Source: an uncultured Bacteroidota bacterium
Lineage (GTDB): Bacteria; Bacteroidota; Bacteroidia; Chitinophagales; S012-47
NCBI GenBank assembly: GCA_913062655.1
Contig: CAJXXO010000025.1
Coordinates: forward strand, 1 to 16,891
DNA: 16,891 nucleotides
Reading direction: 5' to 3'
Shown here: positions 13,379 to 16,891 of the stretch, piece after piece
How the letters are laid out: each line of letters begins with the position of its first letter
Position numbering within the stretch: position 1 is the first letter of the stretch
Position numbers and translations under genes: made by a program
The notes under the pieces: model-generated
Told to the model about the DNA's origin: nothing
Seen by the model: only the letters and a program-made list of their open reading frames with translations
Database searches by the model: none

Positions 13379-15742
13379 ATGCAAAAATGGCTGACCATAG
13401 CATTTCTTCTCCTGCTGCTGGGTAACCCTAAAACCCACCAGGCGACCCACATTGTGGGGGGTGAGATCTTCTATGAATGTCTGGGGAATAATCAGTACCG
13501 GGTTACGCTTCGCGTATACCGCGATTGTTTTGGTGGGCAAGCGCCTTTTGACAACCCCGCGTACGTAACCGCATTTAATGCCAACGGCTTCTTTTCAAAC
13601 TTCACCTTTTTCAGTCCTCAGGTGACCAACATACCGGTAGTGGTAGACAACCCCTGCCTGGTGGCACCTCCCAATGTATGTGTAGAAGAGGGCGAGTACA
13701 CGAAAGTGATTACCCTGCCGCCAGACCCAAATGGCTACACGCTGGTGTACCAACGATGTTGTCGTAATAATACGGTACTGAACCTTTCCAACTCCGGAAA
13801 CCAGGGAGGCACCTATACCGTGCAGATCCCCGGGAATGCTACCGCCAATTGTAACAACAGTGCCTACTTCAAAGATTTCCCCCCCGTAGCCATTTGCTCC
13901 AATGATCCATTGGTTTTTGATCATGGCGCCATCGACCCGGATGGAGACAGCTTGGTCTATCGACTTTGTGCGCCCTATCGGGGTGCAAGCAGTAATAACC
14001 CCGCACCAAATATTGCTTCCACTCCACCTTATGGCACCGTCAACTTCAGCTTTGGCTACAGCGCCACCAATCCGTTGGATGGCAATCCCGGGCTTTCCAT
14101 TGATCCACAGACGGGCGTAATAACCGGCACCCCAACTTTAGCGGGCCAATTTGTGGTGGGTGTTTGTGTAGACGAATATCGTAATGGGCAATTGATCAAT
14201 ACCTTGAGACGTGACTTTCAATTCAATGTAGCCAACTGCAATAAGGTCACCCAAGCGATTATCCCGGGTGCCTCCAATGGTTTTATTGCTGTGTGCGACT
14301 CGTTTACTTTTTCTTTTGGGAACCAGAGCATAGGTGCCAATAGCTACCTGTGGGACTTTGGCGTGGCCAACTCGACCACGGACACCTCACGCGCCCGCAC
14401 ACCCACTTTTACCTTCCCAGATACGGGTATCTATCAAGTGACCCTTATTGCCAACCCTGGAACACCCTGTGTGGATACAACGGATGTAGAGGTACGCGTC
14501 TTTCCCGGCATCAAGGCCGACTTCTTCATCGACCCGCAGTGCCCGCAGGAGCCTATTGTTTTCGACAATCTGTCAGCAACCACCTATGGCAGCATAGTGG
14601 ATCAGTTCTGGTCCTTTGGCGATGGTACCAGCTCCATCGATGTTAACCCGGTGAAGACCTACGACAGAAGTGGTTTATTTAATGTATCGCTTACCATAGA
14701 AAATGACATAGGCTGCATAGCCATAAAACGTGATACCTTACGTATACACCCCTTGCCGGTAGCCGCTTTTGATTTGGAAGGCGGTTGTATTCTCGAGACC
14801 ATTACCCTGACCAATCAAAGCTCTGTATCCAGTGGGCAGATCACACAATTTGATTGGCGCATTGTGGGCGACAGTACATTCAGTACCGACAGTAATACCA
14901 CTTATGTGTTTCAGCAAGCCGGCAACTACGATGTGCAACTTATCATCACTACAGATCAAGGCTGTCGGGATACCGCTTCACAAGCCATCACCATCCGGCC
15001 ACAACCAGTGGCCGAAGCCTTTGGCGACACTATAGTTTGCCCGGGCGAACCGGTGCGCCTATCGGCTACCGGTGGAGACAGCTATAATTGGGGGCCTTTT
15101 GGGGTAACCTTCGATACTCCAACCGATTCAAGTACCCTCGCCTATCCGCTGGAGCCTACCCGATTTGTGGTGACCGTGGCCGATGATTGTTACTTCGACA
15201 CGGCACATGTTTTCGTAGATGTTTTCCCCACACCCAATATTCAGGCTCGCCCAGATACATCAATCATAGCCGGAGAGCCGGTAGCGCTTACCGCCACCAG
15301 CGATGCAGGAGACGATTTTGTCTGGACGCCTACCACTTACCTGAACAGTGCTACAGAGCGCTTTCCCATCGCCAGGCCCGAGTCGAATATGTTGTACCTC
15401 GTATCCATTGCCAATTCTTTTGGCTGTGAATCCTCAGATGAGGTACAAATCTGGGTAGAACCCATATGCGACCAACTTTTTATCCCTGAAGCCTTCACCC
15501 CTAACGGAGATGGCAGGAATGATGAAATTGCTCCGATAGATTTTGGCCAAAATGAAATGATAAGCTTTCAGGTGTTCAACCGATACGGGCAGCTAGTATT
15601 TGAGAGCAACAGCTTTGACACTACCTGGGATGGTACTTTAAACGGGGAAGAGCTGCCCATGGCCACTTACGCGTACCTGTTGCGGGTACTGTGTGACGAA
15701 CGGGAGGTGTTGTACAGCGGCAATATCACCCTTATTCGTTAA
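13379..15742 (+). CDS. PKD domain-containing gliding-motility/T9SS type B cargo protein
   Basis: This secreted surface protein has 787 residues. A Sec signal peptide (about 1-22) precedes a cysteine-containing N-terminal region (about 24-290) that opens HIVGGEIFYECLGNNQYRV and has paired cysteines (CCRN at 127-130), a pattern common in large Bacteroidota surface proteins. It includes a cadherin/Ig-like block DPDGDSLVYRL (187-197) and LSIDPQTGVITGTPT (239-253). PKD-like domains follow at about 300-375 (LWDFG), 378-456 (FWSFGDGTS) and 460-540 (FDWRI), then two Ig-like repeats (about 541-615 and 616-695). The end, about 700-787, is the gliding-motility-associated type B sorting domain (FIPEAFTPNGDGRNDE, FNRYGQLVFES, WDGTLNG, ATYAYLLRV). 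That domain directs export by the type IX system and surface attachment or release. The ligand is unknown. The stop overlaps the stop of the converging uvrA gene. Confidence 0.9.
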   Translation: MQKWLTIAFLLLLLGNPKTHQATHIVGGEIFYECLGNNQYRVTLRVYRDCFGGQAPFDNPAYVTAFNANGFFSNFTFFSPQVTNIPVVVDNPCLVAPPNVCVEEGEYTKVITLPPDPNGYTLVYQRCCRNNTVLNLSNSGNQGGTYTVQIPGNATANCNNSAYFKDFPPVAICSNDPLVFDHGAIDPDGDSLVYRLCAPYRGASSNNPAPNIASTPPYGTVNFSFGYSATNPLDGNPGLSIDPQTGVITGTPTLAGQFVVGVCVDEYRNGQLINTLRRDFQFNVANCNKVTQAIIPGASNGFIAVCDSFTFSFGNQSIGANSYLWDFGVANSTTDTSRARTPTFTFPDTGIYQVTLIANPGTPCVDTTDVEVRVFPGIKADFFIDPQCPQEPIVFDNLSATTYGSIVDQFWSFGDGTSSIDVNPVKTYDRSGLFNVSLTIENDIGCIAIKRDTLRIHPLPVAAFDLEGGCILETITLTNQSSVSSGQITQFDWRIVGDSTFSTDSNTTYVFQQAGNYDVQLIITTDQGCRDTASQAITIRPQPVAEAFGDTIVCPGEPVRLSATGGDSYNWGPFGVTFDTPTDSSTLAYPLEPTRFVVTVADDCYFDTAHVFVDVFPTPNIQARPDTSIIAGEPVALTATSDAGDDFVWTPTTYLNSATERFPIARPESNMLYLVSIANSFGCESSDEVQIWVEPICDQLFIPEAFTPNGDGRNDEIAPIDFGQNEMISFQVFNRYGQLVFESNSFDTTWDGTLNGEELPMATYAYLLRVLCDEREVLYSGNITLIR

Positions 15743-16891
15743 GCTAATTTGCCGGCCAGGTATTGGGCCGTAGCGGACTTCTTTTCTTTAGCTAACGCCT
15801 CAGGTGTTCCTTCAAATACCAATTGGCCCCCTCGCTTGCCGCCTTCCGGACCCAAGTCAATTACCCAATCGGCACATTTGATCACATCTGGGTCGTGTTC
15901 GATTACAACTATGCTGTGGCCATTATCAATCAACGCATTGAAAGCGGTAATCAGCTTCTGAATATCGTGAAAGTGGAGTCCGGTAGTTGGCTCATCAAAG
16001 ATGAAGAGATGCTTGCTACTGTTGCGGCCTTTGCTCAAGAAGAATGCTAGCTTCACCCGCTGGGCCTCGCCTCCAGACAAGGTGCTGGACGATTGTCCGA
16101 GTTTGATGTATCCGAGTCCAACATCCTGCAGCGGTTGCAATTTATTGACGATGTCTTTGTGTTTGCTGAAGAAGCTGAGGGCTTCTTCCACGCTCATCTC
16201 CAGCACATCATAGATGCTCTTGCCATTGTAGGTAACATCGAGTATTTCTTGCTTAAAGCGTCTGCCACCACACTCTTCACAGGTGAGGTGAATGTCAGCC
16301 AAAAACTGCATCTCTATGGTTACTTCTCCTTCGCCTTTGCAATTTTCACAACGCCCTCCTTCTACATTGAAGGAAAAATGTTTGGGCTTCAGTCCTTTCA
16401 GCTTGGCCTGCTGCTGACGGGCAAAAAGGTCACGAATGGCGTCAAAGGCTTTAACGTAGGTAACAGGGTTGGAACGGGAGGACTTGCCGATCGGGTTTTG
16501 ATCGATCATCTCTACCGTATCGATCTGATCTACATCGCCAGTCAAATCACTGAACAGCCCGGGCTTTTCGCCATTGGCGTTCAACAATTGTTGCAAAGCC
16601 GGGTAAAGAATCTTCTTCACCAGGGTGGTTTTCCCCGAACCGCTCACGCCTGTGACCACCGTCATAGCCTGCAGCGGAAAGTGGGCCGTTACCTCTTGCA
16701 GGTTATGCTGCCGGGCGCCCTCCAATACCAACTGATAATCGACCCGTCTGCGCTGTTGCGGCACCGGTATCTGCCTCTCTCCAGACAGATATTGCTTCGT
16801 GAGGCTGTCTTGCTCCATCAGCGCTGCATAGTTTCCTTCCGCCACCACATAGCCGCCATGAATACCCGCCTCGGGCCCCATATCAATGATG
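15739..16891 (-). CDS. uvrA: Excinuclease ABC subunit UvrA, C-terminal part (5' end outside window)
   Basis: This is the C-terminal 383 or so residues of UvrA, the damage-recognition ATPase of nucleotide excision repair. The frame is open to the window edge; upstream of the first Met it reads IID, then MGPEAGIHGG, a normal internal UvrA block, so that Met is not a start. Numbering from it: Walker A GVSGSGKT (78-85, with Thr where many UvrAs have Ser), the zinc-binding cysteines Cys178, Cys181, Cys201 and Cys204, the ABC signature LSGGEAQRVKLA (268-279), Walker B LFIFDEPTTGLH (292-303) and the switch histidine in IEHDPD (327-332). These form the second nucleotide-binding domain. The protein ends GKLA at a stop that overlaps the stop of the PKD gene. 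Full-length UvrA is about 940 residues, so more than half lies beyond the window. Confidence 0.96.
   Translation of the reverse strand, partial: IIDMGPEAGIHGGYVVAEGNYAALMEQDSLTKQYLSGERQIPVPQQRRRVDYQLVLEGARQHNLQEVTAHFPLQAMTVVTGVSGSGKTTLVKKILYPALQQLLNANGEKPGLFSDLTGDVDQIDTVEMIDQNPIGKSSRSNPVTYVKAFDAIRDLFARQQQAKLKGLKPKHFSFNVEGGRCENCKGEGEVTIEMQFLADIHLTCEECGGRRFKQEILDVTYNGKSIYDVLEMSVEEALSFFSKHKDIVNKLQPLQDVGLGYIKLGQSSSTLSGGEAQRVKLAFFLSKGRNSSKHLFIFDEPTTGLHFHDIQKLITAFNALIDNGHSIVVIEHDPDVIKCADWVIDLGPEGGKRGGQLVFEGTPEALAKEKKSATAQYLAGKLA

Overview
This window looks like the genome of a Bacteroidota bacterium, probably a Saprospiria/Lewinella-like marine lineage (the class level is inference). The evidence is a 787-residue PKD protein with a C-terminal gliding-motility/type IX secretion (T9SS) type B sorting domain, an S46 dipeptidyl-peptidase, a vWA protein carrying a CarboxypepD_reg-like domain, weak Shine-Dalgarno sequences, and a medium base composition. 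Coding density is very high. No rRNA, tRNA, CRISPR array, insertion sequence or phage gene was seen, and no stretch over 300 bases lacks a gene.

Layout. The first ~150-170 bases do not belong with the rest. On the minus strand they encode the motif VI region of a eukaryotic-type NSUN2/Trm4 tRNA cytosine-5 methyltransferase, and they are joined directly to an S46 peptidase that has lost its N-terminal third. This is most likely a chimeric contig end. After the peptidase and its terminator comes a minus-strand pair (arginase, then an alpha/beta hydrolase, overlapping by 8 nt). A plus-strand vWA protein follows with a strong GNRA-loop terminator, then a 56-residue lipoprotein. Next is a minus-strand operon transcribed as gamma-glutamyltransferase, DUF885 putative metallopeptidase, DUF985 cupin (5747-9758). 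A plus-strand pair follows: a short-chain dehydrogenase and a Tat-exported class V aminotransferase. Then come a minus-strand TraB/GumN lipoprotein, a divergent DgkA-family lipid kinase, the large T9SS cargo protein, and the C-terminal part of UvrA on the minus strand, running off the window.

How the genes fit together. Several products suit a scavenger of peptides and amino acids: the S46 peptidase removes dipeptides outside the cytoplasm, the GGT lipoprotein splits gamma-glutamyl peptides, the DUF885 protein carries a metallopeptidase-like motif, and arginase breaks down arginine. This shared role is an inference from family functions. The rest is housekeeping (uvrA, lipid kinase) or surface and envelope function (vWA protein, PKD/T9SS protein, TraB-like lipoprotein).

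I saw no convincing novel multi-gene defence or mobile system. The items most worth a second look are the eukaryote-bacterium junction at the left end, substitutions at substrate-recognition positions in the arginase and GGT, a 34-codon ORF followed by a hairpin between ggt and the dehydrogenase, the GGT-DUF885-cupin operon, and the Tat-exported PLP enzyme.
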